The notes: generated from the sequence alone by a model not told the origin. 64,000 bases of DNA from Bordetella sp. LUAb4 (GCF_021325795.1 NZ_JAHPZX010000001.1:1054001-1118000); one strand, 5' to 3'. Shown: positions 40,839 to 51,347, counted from the stretch's first letter. A program made the numbers and translations.

Positions 40839-41525
40839 TCAAACCCCGGCCACCGCCTCCGGGTAGACCTCGGCGGCGTATGCCTGCAGCACCGAGGGCA
40901 GGAACGCCTCGGTCATTTCGCGGCGGATGGCGGCGGCGCGGGTCAGGTCGTTGTTGCGCAGCACGCGCAGGATACGGCCAAGCCCTTCGACCACTTGATC
41001 GGTGCGCGTCGCCCGGCGCCTGAGCAGAATGTGCCGGAGCGGATCGCAACGGTCATTCAGGGTGGACAGCGCGGTGGTCAGCGGTTTGTTGTCGTTGAGG
41101 CGGACGATGGTATTGAAGAATTCGCGGGTCAGTTCCAGGCATTCCTGCGCGCCCTCTTCCGACTGGCAACCCTGCAGGCGTTCGAACAAGGCTTGCAGTT
41201 CGAGCATGAGCGGCGCCAGGTCGCTGTGTTCCGCCAACCGAATGATGGCGTAGGCCTCGAGTTCCGAGCGCAGTTGGTAGATGTGGCGGATTTCCCGTTC
41301 GCTGTACAACGCCACACGGAAGCCGCGCCGTTGCGCATGGGTGACCAGACCGCTCAGTTCGAGCAGGCGCAGGGCTTCACGGATAGGGCTGCGACTGGTA
41401 CCGAAGCGCCGTTCGAGTTCCTGTTCACGCAGCGGCTGACCGGGGCGCAAGGTGCCGTCCACGATCATGCGTCTGACCTGTTCCTGCAAAAAATACGGAA
41501 TGGTCGCGGGCGCCTTCATTTCCAT
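40839..41525 (-). CDS. GntR-family regulator (FCD subfamily)
   Basis: The 228-residue protein has a winged helix (FLQEQVRRMIVDGTLRPGQPLREQELERRFGTSRSPIREALRLLELSGLV) and an all-helical FCD ligand domain (HIYQLRSELEAYAIIRLAEH, then FFNTIVRLNDNKPLTTALSTL). The ATG at 41525 follows GGAGAAG and was preferred to a TTG eight codons earlier. FCD regulators respond to organic acids or amino acids. It converges on pxpA with a 2-bp gap, so control of pxpA is possible but unproven. Confidence 0.9.
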   Translation of the reverse strand: MEMKAPATIPYFLQEQVRRMIVDGTLRPGQPLREQELERRFGTSRSPIREALRLLELSGLVTHAQRRGFRVALYSEREIRHIYQLRSELEAYAIIRLAEHSDLAPLMLELQALFERLQGCQSEEGAQECLELTREFFNTIVRLNDNKPLTTALSTLNDRCDPLRHILLRRRATRTDQVVEGLGRILRVLRNNDLTRAAAIRREMTEAFLPSVLQAYAAEVYPEAVAGV

Positions 41526-41601
41526 GGATACGTCTTCTCCGTTGTGCAAGTAGCGCCGGCTATGAACCGCGGGTTAAGTCCGGTTGGAAACCGATAGAAA
41601 C

Positions 41602-41638
41602 ATAATTGTATTGCGCACGACAATTGTTCCGCAATTAT
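41602..41638 (-). promoter_or_regulatory. promoter and inverted-repeat operator of the GntR gene
   Basis: The minus strand reads TTGCGG, 18 bp, then TACAAT, a sigma-70-like promoter. It is overlapped by the inverted pair ATAATTG (41602-41608) / CAATTAT (41632-41638) and a central CAATTG. The arrangement is typical of autorepression; the gene starts about 80 bp downstream. Confidence 0.5.
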
Positions 41639-41701
41639 TTGCAGAAAATCACCTCAACCTTCTCTAGACGAGCTTATTTCTGTCGTAAATTAGCGTCTTG
41701 T

Positions 41702-41718
41702 ATCGCAATAATTGCGAT
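41702..41718. promoter_or_regulatory. 17-bp palindrome in the AT-rich region upstream of the GntR gene
   Basis: ATCGCAAT-A-ATTGCGAT is a perfect 8-bp inverted repeat around one base. It shares the CAAT half-site with the promoter-proximal operator about 70 bp away, so it may be a second, looping operator. The surrounding 41580-41850 is clearly poorer in GC than the rest of the window. Confidence 0.45.
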
Positions 41719-41859
41719 TTGCATCGCTTTAATGACAGAGCGTTACTCAGCAGTTTCTTGTTCTTTTTACTCGTTTCCGACAGACCGCCATGATGCTTAT
41801 AGCAGAGCACTCCACCGAGACGAAAGCAATCTCGAAATAAAGATGCGCCGCAAAATGCA

Positions 41860-41902
41860 CTACACCCCAGAAATCGGATGTCATCCGACCGCTGGGGTGT
41901 AG
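41860..41902 (-). terminator. long hairpin after the FAD/Fe-S oxidoreductase gene
   Basis: CTACACCCCAG pairs with CTGGGGTGTAG around an inner TCGGATG/CATCCGA stem. It lies 69 bp beyond the stop of the minus-strand gene and is followed on that strand by a modest T-rich stretch. Confidence 0.55.
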
Positions 41903-41970
41903 ATCAAAACGCCGCGCTTTCCTGCACGAGAGAAGCAGCGTGTCGCGTCAGCGGCGCGCCGTACGAGCCA

Positions 41971-44900
41971 TCAAACCAGCACCCGTTCGATCCCTCCGGC
42001 GTTCGCCCGCTTCACGTACGAGGCCATCCAATCCTCTCCCAGGATATGGCGCGCCATTTCCACGACGATGTAGTCCGCCTCCATGCTGGTATCTCCCTTG
42101 TAGCGGGACAATCCCTGCAGGCAGGACGGGCAGGAAGTCAGCACTTTGACCTCACCGTCGAAGCCATCGGCCCGCATCGCCTGGCCGCCCTTGCGCAACT
42201 CTTCTTCCTTGCGGAAGCGCACCTGGGTCGACACATCCGGCCGCGACACCGCCAGCGTGCCGGACTCGCCGCAGCAGCGGTCGCTCTTGACGGCTCCGTC
42301 GCCAACCAGCGACTTCACCGTCTTCATCGGATCCTGCAGCTTCATCGGCGTATGGCAGGGATCGTGGTACATGTAGCGCACGCCTTGCACGCCATCGAGC
42401 TTGATGCCTTTTTCCAGCAGATATTCGTGGATATCGATCAGCCGGCAGCCGGGGAAGATCTTCTCGAATTCATACCCCGCCAGTTGGTCATAACAGGTGC
42501 CGCAGCTGACCACCACGGTCTTGATGTCCAGATAGTTCAGCGTATTGGCGACCCGGTGGAACAGCACCCGGTTGTCGGTGATGATCTGGTCGGCCTTGTC
42601 GTTCATGCCGTTGCCGCGCTGGGGATAACCGCAGCACAGATACCCAGGCGGCAGCACGGTCTGCACGCCGGCGTGCCACAGCATGGCCTGGGTTGCCAGG
42701 CCTACCTGCGAGAACAGCCGTTCCGAACCGCAGCCGGGGAAATAGAACACCGCCTCGGTTTCCGCTGAAGTCGCCTGCGGATCCCGGATGATGGGGACAT
42801 AGTTGGCGTCCTCGATATCCAGCAGCTTGCGCGCGGTCTGCTTGGGCAGGCCGCCCGGCATCTTCTTGTTGATGAAGTGCACCACCTGCTCACGCAGCGG
42901 CGCCTTGCCCACCGTCGCCGGCGGCGTGCGCGTCTGCTTGCGTGCCAAGCCGGACAGCAGATCGTGGGCGGCGCGCTGCACCTTGTAGCCCACGCCCACC
43001 ATGGCCTTGCGGGTGGCGTTGATGGTGGCCGGATCCTTGGCGTTCAGGAAGAACATGGCCGCCGCGGTGCCCGGATTGAAAGACTTCTTGCCCATGCCGC
43101 GCAGCAGCGCGCGCATATTCATCGACACGTCGCCGAAGTCGATGTCCACCGGACAGGGGTTGTAGCACTTGTGGCAGACCGTGCAGTGGTCGGCCACGTC
43201 CTCGAACTCTTCCCAATGCTTCAGGCTGACGCCGCGGCGAGTCTGCTCCTCATACAGGAAGGCCTCCACCAGCAGCGACGTGGCAAGAATCTTGTTGCGC
43301 GGCGAATACAGCAGATTGGCGCGCGGCACGTGCGTAGCGCACACCGGCTTGCACTTGCCGCAACGCAGGCAGTCCTTGACCGATGCCGAGATCGCGCCGA
43401 TCTCGCTCTGCTGCATGATCAGCGACTCATGCCCCATCAGATTGAAGCTGGGCGTCCAGGCATGCGTGAGGTCGGCGCCGGGCATCAGCTTGCCGGCATT
43501 GAAGCGCCCTTGCGGGTCCACCTTGCGCTTGTAGTCCTGGAAGGGCTGCAGCTCCTCCTGGGTCAGGAACTCATATTTGGTCAGGCCGATACCGTGCTCG
43601 CCCGAAATCACGCCGTCCAGGTCGCGCGCGATCTGCATGATGCGCGCCACGGCCTCGTTGGCTTCGCGCAGCATCTCATAATCGTCGGAATTGACGGGGA
43701 TATTGGTGTGCACGTTGCCATCGCCGGCGTGCATGTGCAACGCGACGAACACCCGGCTCTTGAGCACGCGCGCATGGATGGCGCGCATCTCGTCCAGCAC
43801 TTTCTTGCAGGCATCGCCAGGGAATACGCGCTGCATTTCCGCCAGCACTTCAGTCTTCCACGACGTGCGTAGCGTGCGGTCCTGAACCACATCGAACACG
43901 CGCGCGCCCGGCTGCACGGCCAGGCGGTCGGCCAGCGCCGACTGCAGGTGTACCAGGCCCAGGCGCGCCAGGTCCGGCAGCGCCTGCGTCAGCGGCAGGT
44001 CCAGATGGTCCAGCATCCAGCGCCAGCGCGCCCGGGTGCTGTCGACGACTTCCTGCGCGTGACGGGTACGCTCGTTGAGCAGTTCCGCGCGGGTGATCTC
44101 GGCATCCTCGGCGTCTTCCGACTTGCCCAGCGGCAAGGGTTCGGCCAGGAAACTTTCCAGTGCGTCCAGCAGCTTGAGCTTGTTACGCGTGGACAATTCG
44201 ATATTGATGCGTTCGATATGGTCCGTGTACTCGCCCATGCGATTCAGCGGAATCACCACGTCTTCATTGATCTTGAAGGCGTTGGTGTGGCGCGCGATGG
44301 CGGCGGTACGCGAACGGTCGGCCCAGAATTTCTTGCGCGCTTCGGCGCTCACCGCCACGAACCCTTCGCCGTGACGGGTATTGGCCAGGCGCACCACTTC
44401 GCTGGCGGCGGCGGCCACGCCGGCGTCGTCATCGCCGACGATGTCGCCGATCAGCACCATCTTCGGCAACACACCGCGCTTGCTCTTGGTGACGTAGCCC
44501 ACCGCGCGCAGATAGCGCTCGTCCAGATGTTCCAGGCCAGCCAGGATGGCGCCGCGTTGCTTGCCGTCGGTGTCCAGGTAATGCTTGACCTCGACGATGG
44601 ACGGGATGGCGTCACGGGCCTGGCCGAAAAACTCCATGCAGACGGTACGCGTATGCGCGGGCATGCGGTGCAGGACCCAGCGCGCGGACGTGATCAGACC
44701 GTCGCAACCTTCCTTTTGCACGCCAGGCAGGCCGGCCAGGAATTTGTCGGTAACGTCCTTGCCCAGGCCTTCCTTGCGGAAACGGCGTCCTTCGATTTCC
44801 AGGACCTCGTTGCGCAGCGGCGTGGCACCGGGCTTGCCGCGGCCGTCGAACCAGTTGAGTTCGAAACGGACCACGTCCACGTCATGGATCTTGCCCATGT

Positions 44901-45936
44901 TGTGCGCCAGGCGCGTCACTTCCAGCCAGTTGCCTTCCGGGTCGACCATGCGCCACCAGGCCAGGTTGTCCAGCGCGGTGCCCCACAGCACGGCTTTCTT
45001 GCCGCCCGCGTTCATGGCGATGTTGCCGCCCACGCAGGACGCTTCCGCCGAAGTGGGATCGACGGCGAAGACGAATCCCGCCGCGGCCGCGGCATCGGCC
45101 ACACGCTTGGTGACCACGCCCGCACCGGTGAAAATGGTCGCAACTTCCCCATCGCGGCCCGGCAGCGTACAGGATTCCACCTGGCCCAGCGTCTCGAATT
45201 TCTCGGTGTTGATGACGGCCGACTTCCACGACAGCGGAATCGCGCCGCCGGTGTAGCCGGTGCCACCCCCACGGGGAATGATGGTCAGGCCCAGTTCGAT
45301 ACAGCCGCGCACCATGGCGGCGATTTCGTCTTCGCTGTCCGGCGTCAGCACCACGAAGGGGTATTCGACGCGCCAGTCGGTGGCATCGGTGACGTGCGCC
45401 ACGCGCGACAGGCCGTCGAACTTGATGTTGTCGCGGGCGGTGATGCGTCCCAGGACTTTCTGCGCCTGCTTGCGCAGCGCGGTGGTCTCGTCGAACTGCG
45501 CTTCAAAGGCGGCGATCGCGGCGCGGGCGCGCTCGATCAGCTGCAACACCTTTTCGTCGCGATACAAGTCACGCCCCTCCTGGAAATCGATGCGCGTCGG
45601 TTCGCGCCGCTTGTCGATTTCGCCCAGGCGATGGTGCAAGGCCTCGATCAGCTGGCGCCGGCGCTTGGGATTTTCCAGCAGGTCGTCCTGCAGATACGGA
45701 TTGCGGCGCACCACCCAGATATCGCCCAGCACCTCGTACAACATGCGCGCGGAGCGGCCGGTGCGGCGTTCGCCCCGCAGATCGGACAGCAGCTGCCACG
45801 CGTCCGCGCCGAGCAGTCGGCCAACGATCTCCTTGTCGGAAAACGAGGTGTAGTTGTAGGGAATTTCTCGCAGGCGGGTGCCGGGAGCCGGCGGCGTCGC
45901 CGCGTCGAGGATCATGCTGGCGATGGGGGCGTTCAT
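41971..45936 (-). CDS. FAD-linked oxidase / Fe-S (CCG-domain) fusion oxidoreductase, DUF3683 type
   Basis: The 1321-residue protein joins an N-terminal DUF3683 region ([26 protein letters not shown]), an FAD-binding type-4 domain ([40 protein letters not shown]), an FAD-oxidase C-terminal domain ([33 protein letters not shown]) and two ferredoxin motifs, [16 protein letters not shown] and [15 protein letters not shown]-terminal cysteine-rich CCG domains follow ([31 protein letters not shown]). This resembles glycolate/D-lactate dehydrogenase subunits GlcD and GlcF fused in one chain. The substrate, a 2-hydroxyacid by analogy, is not proven. The start MNAPIASMI was chosen because upstream codons are low-quality. 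Confidence 0.85.
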   Translation of the reverse strand: MNAPIASMILDAATPPAPGTRLREIPYNYTSFSDKEIVGRLLGADAWQLLSDLRGERRTGRSARMLYEVLGDIWVVRRNPYLQDDLLENPKRRRQLIEALHHRLGEIDKRREPTRIDFQEGRDLYRDEKVLQLIERARAAIAAFEAQFDETTALRKQAQKVLGRITARDNIKFDGLSRVAHVTDATDWRVEYPFVVLTPDSEDEIAAMVRGCIELGLTIIPRGGGTGYTGGAIPLSWKSAVINTEKFETLGQVESCTLPGRDGEVATIFTGAGVVTKRVADAAAAAGFVFAVDPTSAEASCVGGNIAMNAGGKKAVLWGTALDNLAWWRMVDPEGNWLEVTRLAHNMGKIHDVDVVRFELNWFDGRGKPGATPLRNEVLEIEGRRFRKEGLGKDVTDKFLAGLPGVQKEGCDGLITSARWVLHRMPAHTRTVCMEFFGQARDAIPSIVEVKHYLDTDGKQRGAILAGLEHLDERYLRAVGYVTKSKRGVLPKMVLIGDIVGDDDAGVAAAASEVVRLANTRHGEGFVAVSAEARKKFWADRSRTAAIARHTNAFKINEDVVIPLNRMGEYTDHIERINIELSTRNKLKLLDALESFLAEPLPLGKSEDAEDAEITRAELLNERTRHAQEVVDSTRARWRWMLDHLDLPLTQALPDLARLGLVHLQSALADRLAVQPGARVFDVVQDRTLRTSWKTEVLAEMQRVFPGDACKKVLDEMRAIHARVLKSRVFVALHMHAGDGNVHTNIPVNSDDYEMLREANEAVARIMQIARDLDGVISGEHGIGLTKYEFLTQEELQPFQDYKRKVDPQGRFNAGKLMPGADLTHAWTPSFNLMGHESLIMQQSEIGAISASVKDCLRCGKCKPVCATHVPRANLLYSPRNKILATSLLVEAFLYEEQTRRGVSLKHWEEFEDVADHCTVCHKCYNPCPVDIDFGDVSMNMRALLRGMGKKSFNPGTAAAMFFLNAKDPATINATRKAMVGVGYKVQRAAHDLLSGLARKQTRTPPATVGKAPLREQVVHFINKKMPGGLPKQTARKLLDIEDANYVPIIRDPQATSAETEAVFYFPGCGSERLFSQVGLATQAMLWHAGVQTVLPPGYLCCGYPQRGNGMNDKADQIITDNRVLFHRVANTLNYLDIKTVVVSCGTCYDQLAGYEFEKIFPGCRLIDIHEYLLEKGIKLDGVQGVRYMYHDPCHTPMKLQDPMKTVKSLVGDGAVKSDRCCGESGTLAVSRPDVSTQVRFRKEEELRKGGQAMRADGFDGEVKVLTSCPSCLQGLSRYKGDTSMEADYIVVEMARHILGEDWMASYVKRANAGGIERVLV

Positions 45937-46175
45937 GGATGCTGAGGGTGGGCCCTTAAAAGCGCATTCTACGTCATGGCCACCGGCGACCCAGGGGATA
46001 TCCCCCGATCGGCGCTGGAAAGACGTTTTGCGACCACATAGTCGCGGCCACATACTTGCAGCCACGCACTTACAGAAAGCTGAGTGAGCTCGCCCTGCTG
46101 CTCCACATCGCGCCGCCCGGCGAGCGAGCCGGCATCAGCGTGTCGCGGCCGCGTTCGTGGCGCGGCCTCGGGAGA

Positions 46176-46706
46176 TCATGTTTGCGGGAACAGCCAGATC
46201 AGGCCGCCCGTCATGGCGAGATAACGCAGGAATTTACCGATGGCCATGTAGACCACGCAAGGCCAAAACGACAAACGTAGCCATCCCGCCACAGCGCACA
46301 GGGGATCGCCCACGGCCGGCAGCCACGACAGCAGCAGGGCCGGCGGCCCCACCCGGTGGCACCAGTCATGGGCGCGCCGATGCCAACGGCTTTCGGTGGC
46401 GGTGGATTTGGCCTCGGCGGCCTTGTGCGGATGCTTTTCCTTCCATTTTTCCGCCGCGCGCCAGGCGCCCAGGCCCATGGCGTAGCTGATGGCGCCGCCT
46501 ATGGTATTGCCCAGCGTCGCCACCAGCACGGCCGGCCAGAACATGTCGGGTGCCAGCTTGACGTAGCCGAACACAGCGGGTTCCGAGCCCAGTGGCAGGA
46601 GCGTGGCGGAAATCAGGCTGATGATGAAGATCGCGCTCAAGCCCACATTGGGCAGGGCAAGCATCTGCAGCAACCAGTTGACCGAGGACATCAGGGATTC
46701 TTCCAT
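46176..46706 (-). CDS. YqaA-family (VTT/DedA-like) membrane protein
   Basis: The 176-residue inner-membrane protein has several hydrophobic segments. It has LSAIFIISLISATLLPLGSEP (about 22-42), AVLVATLGNTIGGAISYAMGLG with the conserved NTIGG, GPPALLLSWLPAVGDPLCAVAGWLRL and VVYMAIGKFLRYLAM. This is the YqaA/SNARE-associated (VTT) fold; members act in lipid or small-molecule transport, but this one has no assigned role. It lies between the FAD/Fe-S gene and ilvA and is separated from the former by about 240 bp. Confidence 0.85.
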   Translation of the reverse strand: MEESLMSSVNWLLQMLALPNVGLSAIFIISLISATLLPLGSEPAVFGYVKLAPDMFWPAVLVATLGNTIGGAISYAMGLGAWRAAEKWKEKHPHKAAEAKSTATESRWHRRAHDWCHRVGPPALLLSWLPAVGDPLCAVAGWLRLSFWPCVVYMAIGKFLRYLAMTGGLIWLFPQT

Positions 46707-46910
46707 CGCAGCAGTTTAGCCGCGCCCCACCTGATGCCAAGTGCCCCACCCAAATCCGCAGGTCTTCCCCGCGGGTTATCACGGACCCCTGTGGTAATCT
46801 GCCCGACGCTAGCGCAAACCCAGAGAAAAGCCGAAAACAACCTCCCGTCAAGCCGAAAATCCCCCTACCAAGCGTTCCAGGGCACAGCGGACCGGCTTTG
46901 CCGGCCCGCC

Positions 46911-46956
46911 AGTGCCGCCCCCCTGGGGGGGCCGCGCTCCGCGCGGTAGGGGGGGT
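46911..46956 (+). repeat. GC-rich palindromic intergenic element, copy 1
   Basis: The block AGTGCCGCCCC...GCCGCGCTCCGCGCGGTAGGGGG appears here and again at 60205-60247 with only length differences in the C- and G-runs. It folds as CCCCC/GGGGG around an inner CCGCGC/GCGCGG hairpin. This copy ends 9 bp before the ilvA ATG and its terminal G-run serves as the ribosome-binding site. Confidence 0.75.
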
Positions 46957-46965
46957 ACCCTTCCC

Positions 46966-48474
46966 ATGTCTACCGATTACCTGAAACGCATACTCACTTC
47001 GAAAGTCTACGACGTCGCCGTCGAGACGTCCCTGGAACCGGCGCCTCTGCTGTCCCAGCGAATTTCGAACGCGATTCTGCTCAAGCGGGAAGACACGCAG
47101 CCGGTATTCAGCTTCAAGCTGCGCGGCGCCTACAACAAGATGGCCAATCTGACGCCGGCGGCACGTGCGCGCGGCGTGATCGCGGCCTCGGCCGGCAATC
47201 ACGCCCAGGGCGTGGCCCTGTCGGCCCGCCGGCTGGGCTGCCGCGCCGTCATCGTCATGCCCACCACCACGCCGCAGGTGAAGATCGACGCGGTACGCCG
47301 CCTGGGCGGTGAGGTGGTGCTGGAAGGCGAAAGCTACTCCGATGCCTACGCCCATGCCGCCAAGCTGGAAAAGAAGGAAAAGCTGACCTTCGTCCATCCC
47401 TTCGACGATCCTGACGTGATCGCCGGCCAGGGCACGGTGGGCATGGAAATCCTGCGCCAGCACCCCGGCGATCTGGACGCGGTGTTCGTCGCCGTCGGCG
47501 GCGGCGGCCTGATCAGCGGCGTGGCCACCTACATCAAGCAACTGCGTCCCGACGTCAAGGTGATCGGCGTGCAGACCGAGGATTCGGACGCCATGGTGCG
47601 CAGCATCAAGGCAGGCCGCCGCGTGATGCTCAGTGATGTCGGCCTGTTCTCTGACGGCACCGCCGTCAAGCAGGTGGGCGCCGAGACCTTCCGCCTGGTC
47701 AAGCAATACGTGGATGATTTCGTGGTGGTCGACACCGATGCCATCTGCGCCGCCATCAAGGACGTTTTCCAGGACACCCGCAGCGTGCTGGAACCGGCCG
47801 GCGCGCTGGCCGTGGCCGGCGCCAAGCAATACCTGGCGCAGCACAAGTGGAAGAACAAGACGGTGGTGGCCATTTCCTGCGGCGCCAACATGAATTTCGA
47901 CCGCCTGCGCTTCGTCGCCGACCGCGCCGAAGTGGGCGAGATGCGCGAAGCCGTGTTCGCGGTGTCCATGCCGGAGCAGCGCGGCAGCTTCCGCAAGTTC
48001 TGCGAGCTGGTGGGTGACCGCAGCGTCACCGAATTCAACTACCGCATCTCCGACAGCGCGTGTGCTCACGTCTTCGTGGGCCTGCAAGTGAGTTCACCGG
48101 CGGAATCGGACAAGATCGCGGGCCACTTCCGCAAGCATGGTTTCGATACGCTGGACCTGACCCACGACGAAATGGCCAAGACCCACCTGCGCCACATGGT
48201 GGGAGGCCGTTCGACGCTGACGCAGAACGAAGTGTTGTACCGCTTCGAGTTTCCCGAGCGGCCGGGTGCCCTGATGCGCTTCCTCAACTCGATGAAGCCG
48301 GAATGGAACATCAGCCTGTTCCACTACCGCAACCAGGGCGCCGACTACGGCCGCATCCTGATCGGCATCCAGGTTCCGCCTGGAGACAAGAAGCTGTTCA
48401 AGACCTTCCTGGAAGAAGTGGACTACCCCTACTGGAACGAAACCGACAATCCGGCCTATAAGCTTTTCCTGTAG
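46966..48474 (+). CDS. ilvA: threonine ammonia-lyase, biosynthetic (IlvA)
   Basis: The 502-residue PLP enzyme makes 2-oxobutanoate for isoleucine synthesis. It shows the PLP lysine in VFSFKLRGAYNKMANL, SAGNHAQGVALSARRLG, VGGGGLISGVATYIKQ and a C-terminal regulatory part with two ACT-like repeats (EQRGSFRKFCELVGDRSVTEFNYRI and RPGALMRFLNSMKPEWNISLFHYRNQG). Length and two ACT domains fit the isoleucine-inhibited biosynthetic form. The G-run of a repeated GC-rich element lies just before the start. Confidence 0.95.
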   Translation: MSTDYLKRILTSKVYDVAVETSLEPAPLLSQRISNAILLKREDTQPVFSFKLRGAYNKMANLTPAARARGVIAASAGNHAQGVALSARRLGCRAVIVMPTTTPQVKIDAVRRLGGEVVLEGESYSDAYAHAAKLEKKEKLTFVHPFDDPDVIAGQGTVGMEILRQHPGDLDAVFVAVGGGGLISGVATYIKQLRPDVKVIGVQTEDSDAMVRSIKAGRRVMLSDVGLFSDGTAVKQVGAETFRLVKQYVDDFVVVDTDAICAAIKDVFQDTRSVLEPAGALAVAGAKQYLAQHKWKNKTVVAISCGANMNFDRLRFVADRAEVGEMREAVFAVSMPEQRGSFRKFCELVGDRSVTEFNYRISDSACAHVFVGLQVSSPAESDKIAGHFRKHGFDTLDLTHDEMAKTHLRHMVGGRSTLTQNEVLYRFEFPERPGALMRFLNSMKPEWNISLFHYRNQGADYGRILIGIQVPPGDKKLFKTFLEEVDYPYWNETDNPAYKLFL

Positions 48475-48590
48475 TTTGCCTTCAGTCCAGGGGGAGTATC
48501 GCGCGAACCCTGAACGGCGCGGCGGCGAATTCGCGGCCGCGCCTGAATATCGATTCTGCATCTGCCCTACAGGGCGCTGGGACTTCAAAC

Positions 48591-49484
48591 GTGGATATCC
48601 AGCTTAACGACATCGCCTTGTTCGTCGAGGTGGCCAAGCGCAAGAACTTCAGCCATGCGGCCGAAGCGCTGAACATCCCTTCGGCCACGCTGTCGCGCCG
48701 CGTCACCGAGCTGGAACGCTCGGTGGGCATGAAACTGTTGAACCGAACCACGCGGCGCATCGACCTGACCGAGGCCGGCGCGATTTATTTCGAACGCTGC
48801 CGCCACATCGTCGAAGAGGCGCGCATCGCCCACGACCAGTTGCAGGACATGGCGGCCCAACCCAAGGGCCGCCTGCGCATCTCGCTGCCGCCCAGCCTGG
48901 CCACCCTGTTCCTGCCGCTGATCATCCGCGACTTCATCGCGGAATACCCCGAGATCGAATGCGACTTCGATCTGAGCGTGCGGACGATCGACCCCATCAG
49001 CAATCCCTACGACCTGGTGCTGCGCTTTGGCCAGCAGCCCGATTCCAGCCTGATTTCGCGCCAGGTGGTGCTGATGGCGCACCAGCTGTACGCAGCGCCG
49101 TCCTACCTCGCCCGCCATGGCGAGCCGCGCACGCCCGCCGACCTCAGCCATCATGAATGCCTGCGGCCCCTGGTCAGCGATGTATATCAGTTCTGGATGC
49201 TGCATTCCGGCGAGCGGGCCGAACGGGTGCAGGTGATCGGCCGCCTGGCGTCGAACAATATGGGCATGCTGGGTCGGCTGGCCGTGCGCGGCATGGGCAT
49301 CGTGCCACTACTGGTCTACGACGCCATGGAACGCGCCATCGAGCGCACGGGCCTGGTGCGCGTACTGCCGGACTGGAACCTGACACCGGTGCCGCTGTTC
49401 GCCCTGCTGCCGTCGCGCACGCTGCCGGCCAAGACGCGGGCGTTCCTGGACTTCATCAAGCCACGGCTGAAGGACCAGCACTAG
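48591..49484 (+). CDS. LysR-family transcriptional regulator (DmlR/CrgA-like)
   Basis: The 297-residue protein starts at GTG (DIQLNDIALFVEVAKRKNFSHAAEALNIPSATLSRRVTELERSVGMKLLNRTTRRIDLTEAG). The SATLSRRVTELERSVGMKLLNRTTRRI stretch is typical of the DmlR/CrgA subfamily, whose ligands are mostly unknown. It follows ilvA by about 116 bp on the same strand and converges on apt. No target is obvious. Confidence 0.9.
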   Translation: MDIQLNDIALFVEVAKRKNFSHAAEALNIPSATLSRRVTELERSVGMKLLNRTTRRIDLTEAGAIYFERCRHIVEEARIAHDQLQDMAAQPKGRLRISLPPSLATLFLPLIIRDFIAEYPEIECDFDLSVRTIDPISNPYDLVLRFGQQPDSSLISRQVVLMAHQLYAAPSYLARHGEPRTPADLSHHECLRPLVSDVYQFWMLHSGERAERVQVIGRLASNNMGMLGRLAVRGMGIVPLLVYDAMERAIERTGLVRVLPDWNLTPVPLFALLPSRTLPAKTRAFLDFIKPRLKDQH

Positions 49485-49520
49485 TCAGGGCATCGGGGCA
49501 CCCAGCCCTGCCACCCTTGC

Positions 49521-50090
49521 TCAAACGCCAGCGGCGCTCTCGGTGCTTTCGGCGTCGTATCGACAGATCGAATACAGGGGCGTGCCGGTGGTGGCGAGAG
49601 CCGCCGAACCGCCCAGCTCGGGCAGGTCGATGATGGTGGCGGCCTCCACCACATTGGCGCCCAGCCGCTGCAGCAGCTTGACGGCCGCCAGCATGGTGCC
49701 ACCGGTGGCGATGAGGTCATCGACCAGCAGCACGCGCTGGCCGGTGCGCACCGCATCCGTATGGATTTCCACCGCCGAATTGCCGTATTCCAGCGAATAG
49801 GGCTCCGCCACCGTGCGATAGGGCAGCTTGCCTTGCTTGCGCACCGGCACGAAACCCAGGTTCAGCTCGTAGGCCAGCACACTGCCTATGATGAATCCAC
49901 GCGCGTCGACACCGGCGACCAGATCCAGGCGCTGACGCATGTAGCGGTAGACAAAGAGGTCGATCAGGGCGCGAAAAGTGCGGGGGTCTTGCAGCACAGG
50001 GGTGATGTCGCGAAACACCACGCCGGGCTTGGGCCAATCCGGAACACTGCGGATCGTGCGCCGGACAAGTTCTGCGTAGTCGGTTTGCAT
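49521..50090 (-). CDS. apt: adenine phosphoribosyltransferase
   Basis: The 189-residue enzyme salvages adenine to AMP. It shows [61 protein letters not shown] and the PRPP-binding loop [22 protein letters not shown]. The family length is normal. It is a single gene, divergent from the aspartoacylase-family gene. Confidence 0.95.
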   Translation of the reverse strand: MQTDYAELVRRTIRSVPDWPKPGVVFRDITPVLQDPRTFRALIDLFVYRYMRQRLDLVAGVDARGFIIGSVLAYELNLGFVPVRKQGKLPYRTVAEPYSLEYGNSAVEIHTDAVRTGQRVLLVDDLIATGGTMLAAVKLLQRLGANVVEAATIIDLPELGGSAALATTGTPLYSICRYDAESTESAAGV

Positions 50091-50366
50091 GGTGGCGGCC
50101 CGGCCAGGGAGGATGGGTGCAAACTATAACCGGCCGCGGCACAAGTAGCCAAACGCATGGGATATGACTTGAAATCTTTCAAATAATCGCCTGTTGGGAT
50201 TGACATGTGCCGCGCAGAATGCGGCTCAAGTCTCCGGCATGGCTGATCACGGCGTGATGGCGGCTGCCGCGGATCGCTTGACCGATGCCCAGCAATGCGT
50301 ATCCTTGCCCTTCCGCTTGTCTTTATCCCCCCAATTCTTCCAAGCGCCCCACTTCCGGAGAGCCTG

Positions 50367-51347
50367 ATGTCCACCGCCAGCAGCACCGGCATTCCCCTGC
50401 GTCCCTTCGAACTCGCCCATCCCGACCTCAATGTGGAACGCGCCGGTAACACCGGCACGGAAGGCGTCTGGCATTTCGACTCAGGCCAGCCCGGCCCCAC
50501 GGTGATGATCACCGCCCTGATCCACGGCAACGAGCTGTGCGGCGCCTGGGCGCTCAAGGATGTGCTGGCAGCCGGCCTGCGGCCGCAACGCGGCGCCCTG
50601 ACATTGGCGTTCTGCAACCTGGCCGCTTTCGACCGGTTCGATGCCGCGGCCTACACGGACTCGCGTTTCGTCGACGAAGACATGAACCGTGTCTGGTCGG
50701 ACGACAAACTGGCGGATTCCTCCACGCAGGAACGGCGCCGTGCCGCGCAACTCCTGCCGTGGGTGAAGAAGGCGGACTGGCTGCTGGACATACACTCCAT
50801 GAGCAATTCCACCGTGCCCCTGCAGATGTCCGGGGTGCACCAGCACAATATCGACCTGGCGCTGACGCTGGGTAATCCGGCCCATATCATCGCCGACGCC
50901 GGCCACGCCGCCGGCGTGCGCATGCGCGATTACGGCCGCTTCGGCGCCGAACAGGACAATGGTTCACGCTCCCTGCTGATCGAATGCGGCTTCCATGGCG
51001 CGCCCTCCGCCCATCAAGTGGCGACCGACCAGGTTGCGCGTTTCCTGGTGGCCTCCGGCATCGTCGAAGCGGCCCGTTTGCCGGGCTCGTGGTTCGCGCC
51101 CACCGCGCCCAGCCAGGAGGCGCTGCGCGTGACGCATGCCATTGCCGCCAAGAGCACGGACTTCCGCTTCTCCCAACACTGGAAAGGCCTGGAGAAACTG
51201 CCCCACGCCGGCACCGTCATCGCCTGGTCGGATGGCGAAGCAGTGACCACACCCTACGACGACTGCGTGCTGATCATGCCCGCGGTCACCGTGCGACCCG
51301 GCGTCACGATGCTGCGGTTGGCCCAGCCGATCGCGCAGCGGATCTGA
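50367..51347 (+). CDS. succinylglutamate desuccinylase/aspartoacylase family protein
   Basis: The 326-residue zinc carboxypeptidase-like protein shows the metal ligands in MITALIHGNELCGAWALKD (His and Glu) and LLDIHSM (His), with DEDMNRVWSD between. A C-terminal beta-barrel region ends in GVTMLRLAQPI. Such enzymes deacylate N-acyl amino acids, but the exact substrate is not readable. The ATG follows GGAG; a longer frame upstream is hydrophobic but has no family similarity. Confidence 0.85.
   Translation: MSTASSTGIPLRPFELAHPDLNVERAGNTGTEGVWHFDSGQPGPTVMITALIHGNELCGAWALKDVLAAGLRPQRGALTLAFCNLAAFDRFDAAAYTDSRFVDEDMNRVWSDDKLADSSTQERRRAAQLLPWVKKADWLLDIHSMSNSTVPLQMSGVHQHNIDLALTLGNPAHIIADAGHAAGVRMRDYGRFGAEQDNGSRSLLIECGFHGAPSAHQVATDQVARFLVASGIVEAARLPGSWFAPTAPSQEALRVTHAIAAKSTDFRFSQHWKGLEKLPHAGTVIAWSDGEAVTTPYDDCVLIMPAVTVRPGVTMLRLAQPIAQRI

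Noticed and set aside
41734-41752. ATGACAG-like heptamer resembling half a Pho box
   Set aside because: Only one heptamer is present with no 11-bp partner.
41606-41902. 98-codon open frame in the AT-rich region upstream of the GntR gene
   Set aside because: It crosses the GntR promoter palindromes and the terminator hairpin of the neighbouring gene and has no ribosome site. A short hydrophobic run is the only suggestive feature.
43948-45945. 665-codon open frame antisense to the FAD/Fe-S gene
   Set aside because: No domain signature and fully overlapped by a strong gene.
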